A stretch of DNA of 64,000 nt from JAPPLB01 sp965218555 (GTDB taxonomy: Bacteria; Acidobacteriota; Terriglobia; Bryobacterales; UBA6623): contig OZ244625.1 in assembly GCA_965218555.1 (NCBI GenBank), forward strand, positions 3,162,001-3,226,000. The letters are read 5' to 3'. A program made the position numbers and the translations under genes. Shown here piece after piece: positions 1 through 7,860 of the stretch (its first letter is position 1; every line of letters starts with the position of its first letter). The notes under the pieces were generated by a model. That model saw nothing but the letters and a program-made list of their open reading frames with translations. It was not told where the DNA came from and did no database searches.

Positions 1-465
1 GCGCATGGCCAGAGGATGGTGCAAGTGCTTGCCGCGGTTGCCGATGGCGGTGCGGTCGCCGACCAGCGCGTCGCGCACGAGTTGCAGATCGGCGAGGTCG
101 CGGTCGCTGTGGGACTTTGCCGCGGTTGGGCGCAGGTTGCCGATGGCGTCCGCCATCGTCGCCAGCGTGCGGGCGTCGACGGCGTCGGTTTTGGCGCGGC
201 GTCGCTGCGATCTGGCGAAGCACCGGACCTGGTACGGATTGATCGCGTACAGCGGAAGACCGGCCTTCAGCAGCGCCTCCTCGAAGTCGCGGTGCCAAGG
301 TCCGCTGGGCTCGTAGGCGATGCGCTCGGCCTGGGGGCCGATCCAGCCGATCAGCTTCTGGAAGCCGGCCGCATCGTTCCAGAAGCGGGCCGCCCTGCCC
401 TCGGGCGCGGCGTAGGCGTCGAGGTGGGCTTTCGAGATATCGATTCCGATGGTATGGTTGGTCAT
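1..465 (-). CDS. IS110-family transposase, copy A (cut by window edge)
   Basis: Reading from the start codon at 465, the frame stays open to the window edge, giving the N-terminal 155 residues of an IS110 transposase (RuvC-like DEDD recombinase). It matches the complete copy at 3615-4562 almost base for base; I saw differences near positions 20 and 47. The first acidic motif (GIDISKAHLDAY) and the second (YEPSGPW) are visible, followed by KTDAVDAR. The chosen start, MTNHTIGIDISK, is the family N-terminus; a longer open frame upstream lies in the element's non-coding end. Only the end carrying the gene start is in the window, so whether this copy is intact cannot be judged. Confidence 0.9.
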   Translation of the reverse strand, partial: MTNHTIGIDISKAHLDAYAAPEGRAARFWNDAAGFQKLIGWIGPQAERIAYEPSGPWHRDFEEALLKAGLPLYAINPYQVRCFARSQRRRAKTDAVDARTLATMADAIGNLRPTAAKSHSDRDLADLQLVRDALVGDRTAIGNRGKHLHHPLAMR

Positions 466-670
466 CTTCCCTTCTGCTGTGCTTGTCATGCGAGCCATGA
501 TGCTCATGTATGCATTCAGGACGTTGGGAAGGACGGTGGCGGCCACACTGCTAAACGGCCCCGAACGGCCAAGCCCGTGACGGCCCGACCAGCGCCCCCC
601 TTCAGCGCTCCCGCGGGAGCGCTGAAGGGCCGGGTTCTCCCAGGAGCCCGGGTGCTGACGTTAACAGACA
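466..670 (-). ncRNA. IS110 copy A upstream non-coding end, candidate bridge RNA region
   Basis: About 200 bases lie between the transposase start and the element boundary. They are essentially identical to 4563-4767 and contain no convincing gene. In IS110-group elements (the IS621 model) this upstream end encodes the bridge RNA that pairs with donor and target DNA. Position, length and conservation fit; no loop or guide was proven here. A 32-bp palindrome sits inside it. Confidence 0.35.
598..629. repeat. 32-bp perfect palindrome in the IS110 end, copy A
   Basis: The stretch reads the same on both strands, built around cagcgctcccgcgggagcg. It recurs unchanged at 4695-4726. It lies in the non-coding end of the insertion sequence and would fold into a 16-bp stem with essentially no loop in RNA, so it could be a stem of the bridge RNA, an insulator or a transcription stop. 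It is not followed by a T-run. Confidence 0.85.
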
Positions 671-968
671 AGCCCGTGGTAGAAGTCACGCAGGCGGCGT
701 TACGCGCCCCGGGGCCGATTGCGTAACGCGTGGCCGCTCCAGGAACGCAGTGCCGTGCTCTCCACGCCTTTTTCTTCGTAGGCCGGAAGCGGCGCGCAAC
801 CCTTCGGGCGACGGACGTTTTTTTGTTCCCAGGCCGTCGGCTTTGTCGTTCGCTTTTTCCTTCGCAAGGAGGAGATCACCCGGATCGCCATCCTCCTCAC
901 TCCGCGCTTTTTCTTCGCAGCGACCGCAGAAGCCCGCCGCGCCTTCCACGGGACTTTTCCCACGGGCT
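671..968. repeat. REP-bounded repeat element, copy A (MITE-like)
   Basis: The element is bounded by inverted copies of one 17-mer: agcccgtggtagaagtc on the left and gacttttcccacgggct on the right (15 of 17 match as inverted repeats). The interior is about 80% alike to 4768-5025 but longer by three short insertions of the type ttttt-c-ttcg. No gene is believable inside. The left end directly touches the IS110 end. It ends about 100 bases before the SurA-like gene, so it may carry or displace that gene's promoter. Confidence 0.7.
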
Positions 969-1066
969 GTTAGAGTAGAGTTGTTGTGTCGCCGGACACG
1001 GATTCGGCCGACCCGTTGTGCGTTCAGGACAGCAGATTCCCACTCTCCAGCCGTTCCAGTAAATCC

Positions 1067-2221
1067 ATGCAATACAAACTCACGTCATTCCTGTTCACAG
1101 CATTGTTGGTCGCCGCTCCCGCCGCGGCGGACGTCATTATCCTCGAGGAGGTCGTCGCCAAGGTGAACGGCGATGTCGTCACTCGGTCGCAATACATGAC
1201 GGCGATTGAAGAATTCAGACGGGGCTTGGTCAGCGATCGCCAGCTCAGTGAAGAGGAGAAGGCGAAGCAGATGGAAGGGAACGAACGTAACTCCCTTCGC
1301 AACCTGATCGACGAACTGCTACTGGTCCAGAAAGGAAACGAACTCGAATACAACATAGAGAGCCAAGTTCTGCGGCAACGGGACTCGGTGATGCAACAGT
1401 ACGAACTGAAGACGATCGAGGAATTCGAGGTTTGGGCGTCCGAGCGTTTCGGCATGCCGATCGAAGACTTGATGGATCAGATGCGCCGCAATGTGATGTC
1501 GAATACAGTGCTTCAGCAAGAGGTCGCGCCCCGGTTTGTGATCTCGCAAGAGGATATGCAGAAGTATTACGCTGAGCACAAAGCGCAGTTCATGCGGAAG
1601 GATAGCGTTCGGCTGAGCCAGATCTTCATCTCCACGGCCGACAAAGAGGACGAGGAACTCGAAGAGGCCAAGAAAACGGCCGAAGAAGTAAGTGACCGGG
1701 TTCATCGGGGCGAGCCGTTCGCCGAGATGGCTGCCAGGTTTTCCGAAGATGAACAGACGAAGGCGCGGCGCGGCGATCTTGGGGTTTTTGAGAGGGGCGT
1801 TCTTCGCAAAGAGATCGAGGACCAGGTCTTCGACAAGAACTCGGGATTCATCACCGACCTGATCGAGGTTCCCAACGGCTATCTGCTTCTCAAGGTCGAC
1901 CAGCGGTTCCGGGAAGGCCAAGCCGAATTCGAAGACGTGCAAGAAGATGTTCGGAACCGGCTGGCAGGACCGCTTTGGAACCCCGCCGTCCGTGAGTACC
2001 TCAACGACCTGCGGCGCGAGGCATACATCGAGATCAGGCCCGGCTATGTGGATTCAGGCGCCGTCGCTGGCATAAGCACCGACTGGAGCGATCCCGCCAA
2101 GCTGTCGCCGGTGACGACAACCAAGGAAGAGCTGCTGATGAAGAAAAAGAACCCGAAAGTGCTCTGGATGATTCCGCTTCCGGGCGGTGGTGGCGACGAC
2201 GACGACGAAGGCGGTCAATAG
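1067..2221 (+). CDS. SurA-like periplasmic peptidyl-prolyl isomerase/chaperone
   Basis: 384 residues. The start at 1067 is chosen because it gives a clean signal peptide (MQYKLTSFLFTALLVAAPAA, cleavage near AAADV); the frame stays open 27 codons further upstream but without a signal. A SurA N-terminal helical domain covers roughly residues 25-165 and one parvulin (PpiC) domain about 175-275, recognisable by the VRLSQIFIST strand, FAEMAARFSEDE and GDLGVFERG. SurA proteins guide outer-membrane beta-barrels through the periplasm. The tail is glycine/aspartate rich (GGGGDDDDEGG) with no known role. Only one parvulin domain is present, against two in E. coli SurA. It is followed after 30 bases by the YhaM-like gene, probably co-transcribed. 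Confidence 0.85.
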   Translation: MQYKLTSFLFTALLVAAPAAADVIILEEVVAKVNGDVVTRSQYMTAIEEFRRGLVSDRQLSEEEKAKQMEGNERNSLRNLIDELLLVQKGNELEYNIESQVLRQRDSVMQQYELKTIEEFEVWASERFGMPIEDLMDQMRRNVMSNTVLQQEVAPRFVISQEDMQKYYAEHKAQFMRKDSVRLSQIFISTADKEDEELEEAKKTAEEVSDRVHRGEPFAEMAARFSEDEQTKARRGDLGVFERGVLRKEIEDQVFDKNSGFITDLIEVPNGYLLLKVDQRFREGQAEFEDVQEDVRNRLAGPLWNPAVREYLNDLRREAYIEIRPGYVDSGAVAGISTDWSDPAKLSPVTTTKEELLMKKKNPKVLWMIPLPGGGGDDDDEGGQ

Positions 2222-2251
2222 CCTGGCGGCCGGGAATCCGCTCCACGAGCT

Positions 2252-3349
2252 GTGAAAACACGATACGTCTCTGATCTCGAGCCGAACGAGACGGTGACTT
2301 CTTACTTTCTGGTTCAAGAGAAAGACGTTCGTCTCAAGAGATCGGGCGAGCCCTATCTCTCACTTGTATTAGCCGACCGCAGCGGCCATCTCGAAGCCAA
2401 GATGTGGGACGGCATCTCGGAGGTCGTCGATACCTTCGATCGCGACGACTTCGTCAAGGTGCAGGGACTGGTGCAACTCTACCGCGACCGGCCCCAAATA
2501 ACGATCCACCGGCTGCGACGGGCCGATGAATCGGAGATCGACTTCGGACAATATTTTCCCCATACGCGTAGGGATATCGAAGAGATGTGGGGTGAACTCA
2601 CCGCAGCAGTGGCCGCGGTCGGCAACCCGCATCTAAAGATCTTGCTCGAAAGCCTGCTTGCAGACGAGGAGATCGCCTTGCGGCTGAAGAAGGCGCCCGC
2701 GGCGAAGTCGCTTCATCATGCGTTCATCGGCGGCCTGCTGGAACACATCACTTCGTTGCTCCGGTTAGCCAAGCTGACGGCCGGCAACTACGATTTCGTC
2801 GATGAGGATCTCGTCACAACCGGCGCCGTGCTGCACGACCTGGGAAAACTCTACGAGCTGGAATATAAACGGACGTTCGGCTATACCGATGAAGGCCAAC
2901 TTCTCGGTCACATCACCATCGTGCAGCGCATACTGGACCGTAAGTACGCGGAAATACCCGATTTTCCGCCCAAGCTAAAGACTCTGATCGAGCACTTGAT
3001 TCTGAGTCATCATGGCCAGTACGAATTCGGTTCTCCGAAGCTGCCGATGTTCCCGGAAGCACTGCTCCTGCATCAGATCGACGATCTCGACTCGAAGCTC
3101 GAGAGCATGCGCGCATCGATTGAAGACGAGGTTCTCGGTGAGGACAACTGGACTCGATACAATCCCTCTCTTGCGAGGCGGTTGCTCAAGAAAGAAGCGT
3201 TTCTCGCGGAAGCAGGAAACCAGGAGCGAGAACGAATGACGGGGCGGCAAGCCGCTCCCGAGCCCGCGACGAAGAACAGCGGACCCCTCCGCGGCGGAGA
3301 TCCGGAACTGCGCAGGCTGCCCCAGCGTGAGCCGGGCGGTACTCATTGA
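2252..3349 (+). CDS. YhaM-like 3'-5' exoribonuclease (OB fold + HD domain)
   Basis: 365 residues, starting at GTG. Residues about 5-90 form an OB-fold nucleic-acid-binding domain (SYFLVQEKDVRLKRSGEPYL ... LVLADRSGHLEAKMWD). Residues about 145-300 form an HD metal-dependent phosphohydrolase with HHAFIGGLLEH, the HD pair in GAVLHDLGK and LSHHGQYEFGSPKLP. This order is that of YhaM/CBF1, a 3'-5' exonuclease acting on RNA and single-stranded DNA. The last 40 residues are charged and low complexity. It lies 30 bases behind the SurA-like gene. An RNase J further along adds to a Gram-positive-like RNA turnover set. Confidence 0.85.
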   Translation: MKTRYVSDLEPNETVTSYFLVQEKDVRLKRSGEPYLSLVLADRSGHLEAKMWDGISEVVDTFDRDDFVKVQGLVQLYRDRPQITIHRLRRADESEIDFGQYFPHTRRDIEEMWGELTAAVAAVGNPHLKILLESLLADEEIALRLKKAPAAKSLHHAFIGGLLEHITSLLRLAKLTAGNYDFVDEDLVTTGAVLHDLGKLYELEYKRTFGYTDEGQLLGHITIVQRILDRKYAEIPDFPPKLKTLIEHLILSHHGQYEFGSPKLPMFPEALLLHQIDDLDSKLESMRASIEDEVLGEDNWTRYNPSLARRLLKKEAFLAEAGNQERERMTGRQAAPEPATKNSGPLRGGDPELRRLPQREPGGTH

Positions 3350-3614
3350 GACTCGTTGATGCTCCTTAAAAGAGTGACGCTCCTTGTGCCGGTCCAGAGA
3401 GATATGAAAAGCTGTGTCTGGTTTGGAGGTAACGGTTTCCCGGTGCAAGGAAGAGGACACCGTTCGAGGAGACATACTTCTCGGATCGTCTTGGATTAGA
3501 CCGAATGTTCAATGTGTCTTACGCTAGCAGTATCCATGTGTCAAGGTTTCGCTCCAGGGTCGATTTTAAGCTCTGAAGACGGCGGGTGGTGCGAAGAGCG
3601 GGGGGCGGCGCATG

Positions 3615-4562
3615 TCAGTTGGCCGTGGCCGGTTCGGGGATCCAGAGGCGGTCCTGTTGGACGAGGATGTTGGGCAGGACGACGAGCTTCCTCATGACGG
3701 CCGTGATGGCGACCATGGGCGGCTTGCCGGCGTCGCGCAGCGCGGTGTACTTTCTCGCGAGGTGGGGGTTGCAGCGGATGGCGGCGACGGCGGGCATGGA
3801 GAGCAACCGCCGCACCTTTTCCCTGCCGCCCTGGATGAAGCTGCGTCGCTTGCAGGCTTCGGACTCGCGGGCCAGCGGTGCCAGCCCGGCGAGGCTGGCG
3901 GCGCGAGGGCCGGTGAGGGTGCCGAGCTGGGACATGTGGACGATGAGTCCTGCGGCGGTGATGTTGGAGATTCCGGGGATCGAGGTCAGGATCTCGAACC
4001 GGCGCTTCAGATCCTCGCGGGTCTCGAGGAGCTTTCGGATCTCGGCGTCGACGCGCTTCAGCTGGCGCTCGCTGTGGGCGAGCCGCTCGCGGTTGACGCG
4101 CATGGCCAGAGGATGGCGCAAGTGCTTGCCGCGGTTGCCGATGGTGGTGCGGTCGCCGACCAGCGCGTCGCGCACGAGTTGCAGATCGGCGAGGTCGCGG
4201 TCGCTGTGGGACTTTGCCGCGGTTGGGCGCAGGTTGCCGATGGCGTCCGCCATCGTCGCCAGCGTGCGGGCGTCGACGGCGTCGGTTTTGGCGCGGCGTC
4301 GCTGCGATCTGGCGAAGCACCGGACCTGGTACGGATTGATCGCGTACAGCGGAAGACCGGCCTTCAGCAGCGCCTCCTCGAAGTCGCGGTGCCAAGGTCC
4401 GCTGGGCTCGTAGGCGATGCGCTCGGCCTGGGGGCCGATCCAGCCGATCAGCTTCTGGAAGCCGGCCGCATCGTTCCAGAAGCGGGCCGCCCTGCCCTCG
4501 GGCGCGGCGTAGGCGTCGAGGTGGGCTTTCGAGATATCGATTCCGATGGTATGGTTGGTCAT
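3615..4562 (-). CDS. IS110-family transposase, copy B
   Basis: 315 residues, complete. The N-terminal DEDD (RuvC-like) half shows D9 in GIDISKAHLDAY, E in YEPSGPWHRDFE and the KTDAVDAR motif near residue 97. The C-terminal Transposase_20 half begins at SIPGISNITAAGLI (about 200) and runs through ASLAGLAPLARES and the basic GGREKVRRLL segment, where the family carries its catalytic serine. The start at 4562 matches the family; an upstream in-frame ATG at 4643 lies in the non-coding end. IS110 enzymes act with a bridge RNA made from the adjacent end. It appears intact, so the element may still be active. Confidence 0.95.
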   Translation of the reverse strand: MTNHTIGIDISKAHLDAYAAPEGRAARFWNDAAGFQKLIGWIGPQAERIAYEPSGPWHRDFEEALLKAGLPLYAINPYQVRCFARSQRRRAKTDAVDARTLATMADAIGNLRPTAAKSHSDRDLADLQLVRDALVGDRTTIGNRGKHLRHPLAMRVNRERLAHSERQLKRVDAEIRKLLETREDLKRRFEILTSIPGISNITAAGLIVHMSQLGTLTGPRAASLAGLAPLARESEACKRRSFIQGGREKVRRLLSMPAVAAIRCNPHLARKYTALRDAGKPPMVAITAVMRKLVVLPNILVQQDRLWIPEPATAN

Positions 4563-4767
4563 CTTCCCTTCTGCTGTGCTTGTCATGCGAGCCATGATGC
4601 TCATGTATGCATTCAGGACGTTGGGAAGGACGGTGGCGGCCACACTGCTAAACGGCCCCGAACGGCCAAGCCCGTGACGGCCCGACCAGCGCCCCCCTTC
4701 AGCGCTCCCGCGGGAGCGCTGAAGGGCCGGGTTCTCCCAGGAGCCCGGGTGCTGACGTTAACAGACA
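4563..4767 (-). ncRNA. IS110 copy B upstream non-coding end, candidate bridge RNA region
   Basis: A non-coding stretch of about 205 bases between the transposase start and the element edge, virtually identical to copy A's. By position it is where IS110-group elements encode their bridge RNA (about 180 nt in IS621). It holds the 32-bp palindrome at 4695-4726. The assignment rests on position and conservation only. Confidence 0.4.
4695..4726. repeat. 32-bp perfect palindrome in the IS110 end, copy B
   Basis: Second, unchanged copy of the palindrome at 598-629, in the same position relative to the transposase start. Its perfect conservation fits either very recent transposition or a needed structure. 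Confidence 0.85.
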
Positions 4768-5025
4768 AGCCCGTGGCAAAAGTCACGCCGGCGGCGTTAC
4801 GCGCCCTGGGGCCGATTGCCTGACGCGGGGCCGCTCGAGGAACGTGGCACCGCGTTCTCCGCGCAGCCTACCGGAAGCGGCGCGTAACCCTTCGGGCGAC
4901 AGACGTTTGCGGTCGTCAGCTTTGTCGTTCGTCGGTGGAGATCACCCGGATCGCCATCCTCCTCACTCCGCGCCGAGCGACCGCAGAAGCCCGACGCGCC
5001 TTCCACGGGACTTTTACCACGGGCT
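4768..5025. repeat. REP-bounded repeat element, copy B (MITE-like)
   Basis: Bounded by agcccgtggcaaaagtc on the left and gacttttaccacgggct on the right, which match as inverted repeats at 16 of 17 positions. The interior is collinear with 671-968 but 40 bases shorter, lacking three short pyrimidine-rich insertions found in copy A. It contains no gene. The IS110 element touches its left end exactly as in copy A. The next gene's coding frame becomes open about 120 bases beyond its right end. Confidence 0.7.
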
Positions 5026-5207
5026 GCTAAACGGCAGGGCAAGTAGGCCATTTGAATGTCTTGACGGACTCGCTGCGGCGGCGTGTATACTGTGGTCGCA
5101 TCAAGGCCCAAATGGGATCTCGGATAAAAGAGCCGACCATGGCGTAGCACTCTACGACTGTCAAAGAAGCTATTGATTTCGTTTGTAACATCTGCGGAGC
5201 GTCCAAT

Positions 5208-5885
5208 GTGCTGCCGATGGAATCCTTCGAGCGAGAGACCGGGTTATGCTCTACCTGCGGCTCCACGGTTCGCCACAGGAGCGTTATCTACCTTCTAACG
5301 AAATACCTTTCGGGAAGACCGCAAGTTCTCAGGCGAATCCCGCCATTGGGATTCCGAGGAATCGGACTGTCCTGTTCCTCCATCTATGCGCCCTATCTGG
5401 AAGAAAAGTTTGAGTACGTCAACACCTTTTTCGATCGAGAGCCATATCTGGACATAAACAACCCTTTCGGTTATGAGGACTTGGATTTTGTGATTTCGTC
5501 TGATGTATTCGAGCATACCTTTCCTCCTGCGATTGCCGCATTTCAAGGCTCCAACCGGATTCTCAACGAAAGGGGGTTTCTGTTTCTAACACTGCCGTAC
5601 TCGCGGAATGAACGCACCACCGAGCATTATCCGGAGTGCGTCAGTTACCGGGAGGTGAATCTGGAGAGCGGAAAGAAGGCCGTCGAATTGACGCTCCGAG
5701 ACGGGTCAACGACGGTGGACGAAAAGCCTGTTTGGCACGGGGGACAAGGGAACACGCTGGAAATGAGAGTCTATGCTCGAAGCCATTTGTTGCAGTGCCT
5801 CAAGGATGCCTCATTCAAGATTCTGGAAGAATTCCCATATGGGGCGCCGAGCTTTGGGATCGTTACCATGTTGCGGAAAAACTAG
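5208..5885 (+). CDS. SAM-dependent methyltransferase-like protein, start lost or unusual
   Basis: 225 residues from GTG at 5208. The fold resembles class I methyltransferases: SSDVFEHTFPPAIAAF corresponds to the motif after strand 4, and GFLFLTLPYS to strand 5. The first glycine-rich SAM loop is poor (GFRGIGLSCSSIYAPYL). The frame is open from a stop at 5145-5147, and the upstream codons encode FVCNICGAS, which with GLCSTCGS would make a paired-cysteine zinc knuckle typical of such proteins, yet there is no ATG/GTG/TTG to include it. The gene is visibly AT-richer than its neighbours and sits beside a mobile repeat, suggesting transfer and 5' truncation. It may be a pseudogene. Confidence 0.6.
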   Translation: MLPMESFERETGLCSTCGSTVRHRSVIYLLTKYLSGRPQVLRRIPPLGFRGIGLSCSSIYAPYLEEKFEYVNTFFDREPYLDINNPFGYEDLDFVISSDVFEHTFPPAIAAFQGSNRILNERGFLFLTLPYSRNERTTEHYPECVSYREVNLESGKKAVELTLRDGSTTVDEKPVWHGGQGNTLEMRVYARSHLLQCLKDASFKILEEFPYGAPSFGIVTMLRKN

Positions 5886-6058
5886 GCGCTTCCCATGGTG
5901 GCTAGAAAAATCCGAAGAAATCTGCAGAAATGATTGTATGACCTCGTTACGAAATTTAAACTTAATATCAATCTCACAAAAAATAGGACTCCTTTTGTCA
6001 AGAGGCTCCAGGAAGCGATGCAGAGCGAGAAGCAGAAGCCCTGAGCGCCCGGCTATCC

Positions 6059-6472
6059 ATGTCCCAAACGAGATCCAGCGTCGAGATTGAAGCCGGCTTC
6101 GGGCAAAGACCTTCCCCTCTTGAGCTGGAAGCGCTGAAAGTGCTGTGGACGCTCGGCAGCGGCACCGTCGCAGATGTGCGCGACGCGCTCGAACCAGAGC
6201 GCGCACTGGCCTACACCACGGTGCTTACACTGCTCGATCGACTGGCCGGCAAGGGTGCGGTTCGAAGGGAGAAGCTGGGCCGCGGCTATGTCTACCATCC
6301 TGCTCTGAGTTGGGAGGCCGCTTTGGAAAGCGCGCTGGAGCGCTTGGCAAAGGACTTCTTTCAGGGGTCGCGAGACCGCATGTTGGCATACCTTCAGGAT
6401 CGCTCCGAACCGGCCGAACGAGACGGCCGGCGGGTGTCCAGGGGCGAGGCTATGGATTCCGTCCTGCTGTGA
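6059..6472 (+). CDS. BlaI/MecI/CopY-family repressor, no sensor partner nearby
   Basis: 137 residues. A winged helix-turn-helix covers residues 18-95 (LELEALKVLWTLGSGTVADVRDAL, AYTTVLTLLDRLAGKGAVRREKLGRGYVY), the signature of the Penicillinase_R family. It is followed by the dimerisation helices. These repressors bind TACA-type operators and are normally inactivated by cleavage by a membrane metalloprotease (BlaR1/MecR1, M56). No such gene lies next to it, so it is an orphan here. The last 23 bases overlap the end of the convergent eboF gene, so both 3' ends constrain the same DNA. The upstream 170 bases are AT-rich and hold its promoter. Confidence 0.85.
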   Translation: MSQTRSSVEIEAGFGQRPSPLELEALKVLWTLGSGTVADVRDALEPERALAYTTVLTLLDRLAGKGAVRREKLGRGYVYHPALSWEAALESALERLAKDFFQGSRDRMLAYLQDRSEPAERDGRRVSRGEAMDSVLL

Positions 6473-7856
6473 CGGCCTGCGACGGGCCGAAGAGGTGTTC
6501 CAGGATCACGTCGCGTATGCCCGCCGCGGGAATGTCTTCCTGCTCGCCCGAGACTTCCGCCTTCGTAATCAAAACAGGTCTGCGGTCCCGCGGCTGTTCC
6601 ACACGGCCGTGTGACCCTTTGACCAGATCGGTGTCGAGGGGAATGACGTCAAGAAGCGTGCGGAATCCCAGCCGCTGCTTGAGCAGCTTCCAGCCCAGTG
6701 AAAGTTTTGGAAAGGTGATCGTCGGATCGAAGAAAAGTTCGACCGGGTCGTATCCCGGCTTGCGATGGATGTCCACGGTGCGTGCGAAGTCGGGCGCCCG
6801 TGAGTCATCGAGCCAGTAGTCGTAACTGAACCAGCGTCCGCTTTCCGCGACCAGTACGAGGTCGCCGGCGCGGTCATGGCCAATGCCCTCTCTCACTTGC
6901 GCCGCTCGGTCGAGCACCTGCTCCACGCCGGGAAGGGTCCGGCACAGGTGCCGGCACGGCCCAAGCTCTTCCGGCGCTTTTACATAAACGTGCGCCACTT
7001 GATGATCAGCGACGGCAAAGGCTCGGGAGGCGCCGGCGTCAAGTAGTTCGAGACCCTGCTCTTCGCGGACGCGCAGGGCGCCTTCTTCCCGCAAAAAGCG
7101 GTTGATGCGGACCGCCCCGTGCACCTCTTCGATGCCGTACTCACTGACAATTACGACTCTTACACCCTGGTTTTCGTAGAAGTCGATCAAGTCTCCGGCG
7201 ATTGCATCGATCTCTGCGACAGCGTTGGCGATAGCGGGACCCTCTGGACCGAGCTTCTGCAAAGCGTAGTCGAGGTGCGGCAGGTAAACTAGGTTGAGCG
7301 TTGGTCGATGCTGTTCGAAGACGAACTTTGCGGCTTGCGCTATCCAACGGCTCGATTCGCTGGAGGCGCCTGGTCCCCAGAATCGAAAGAGGGGAAAGGG
7401 GCCGAGCTGAGGTTGGAGCTGATCCCGGAGGTCCGGCGGCTCGCTGTAGCAGTCCGGAATTTTGCGGCCGTCAGCCTTGTAGATCGGGCGCGGCGTGACC
7501 GAGTAGTCCGCCGACGAATACATGTTGAACCACCAAAACAGGTTCGCCGCGGTCACCTTGGGGTCTCGTCGTTTGGCGATTTCCCAGACCTTCTCGCTGC
7601 GAACCAGATGATTCGATTGCTTCCAGAATTGGACCTCGTCGGTATCACGGTTGTACCAACCGTTTCCGACGATGCCGTGTTCCTTGGGGGGGAGGCCGGT
7701 GAGCATGCTCGACTGCACACTGCATGTGACAGCGGGAAGTACGGGCGTCACACTGCGCACCGCGCCCTTGTTCGCGAACGCGCCAAGACGCGGCGCTAAG
7801 TCAAGCAGGTTGCGGTTCAGACCGACGACGAGGAGAACGGCGGTGGGTTGCGCCAT
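6450..7856 (-). CDS. eboF: EboF-type phosphodiesterase/nucleotide pyrophosphatase
   Basis: 468 residues of the alkaline-phosphatase superfamily, type I phosphodiesterase branch. The N-terminal strand reads TAVLLVVGLNRNLL. The nucleophile region is VLPAVTCSVQSSMLTGLPPKEHGIVGNGWY, with the threonine of AVTC as likely nucleophile. Metal ligands are suggested by LPHLDYALQKLGP and SEYGIEEVHGAV. In usual family members these are DxxxH and SDHG; SEYG is a variant of the last. It is the last gene of the ebo operon, 4 bases after eboC. EboF proteins occur only with the ebo cluster, which has been linked to moving metabolite precursors across the inner membrane; the exact reaction is unknown. Confidence 0.8.
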   Translation of the reverse strand: MAQPTAVLLVVGLNRNLLDLAPRLGAFANKGAVRSVTPVLPAVTCSVQSSMLTGLPPKEHGIVGNGWYNRDTDEVQFWKQSNHLVRSEKVWEIAKRRDPKVTAANLFWWFNMYSSADYSVTPRPIYKADGRKIPDCYSEPPDLRDQLQPQLGPFPLFRFWGPGASSESSRWIAQAAKFVFEQHRPTLNLVYLPHLDYALQKLGPEGPAIANAVAEIDAIAGDLIDFYENQGVRVVIVSEYGIEEVHGAVRINRFLREEGALRVREEQGLELLDAGASRAFAVADHQVAHVYVKAPEELGPCRHLCRTLPGVEQVLDRAAQVREGIGHDRAGDLVLVAESGRWFSYDYWLDDSRAPDFARTVDIHRKPGYDPVELFFDPTITFPKLSLGWKLLKQRLGFRTLLDVIPLDTDLVKGSHGRVEQPRDRRPVLITKAEVSGEQEDIPAAGIRDVILEHLFGPSQAVTAGRNP

Positions 7857-7860
7857 CGCC

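Larger units (their letters stand above)
3560..4776 (-). mobile_element. IS110-family insertion sequence, copy B (complete)
   Basis: The element contains one transposase gene and a roughly 200-base non-coding end. The right boundary (4776) is set where copies A and B stop being identical, just inside the 9-mer agcccgtgg of the REP-like repeat. The left boundary is a guess, since copy A's matching end is off the window. No terminal inverted repeats or target duplication are seen, as is normal for IS110. Copy A and copy B have the same orientation and flank the SurA/YhaM genes, a composite-like arrangement. Confidence 0.75.

Noticed and set aside
3612..4823. 403-codon plus-strand frame over the IS110 element
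   Set aside because: It lies opposite the clear transposase gene, and repeats in copy A at 16-726; its sequence is arginine/glycine-rich antisense reading.
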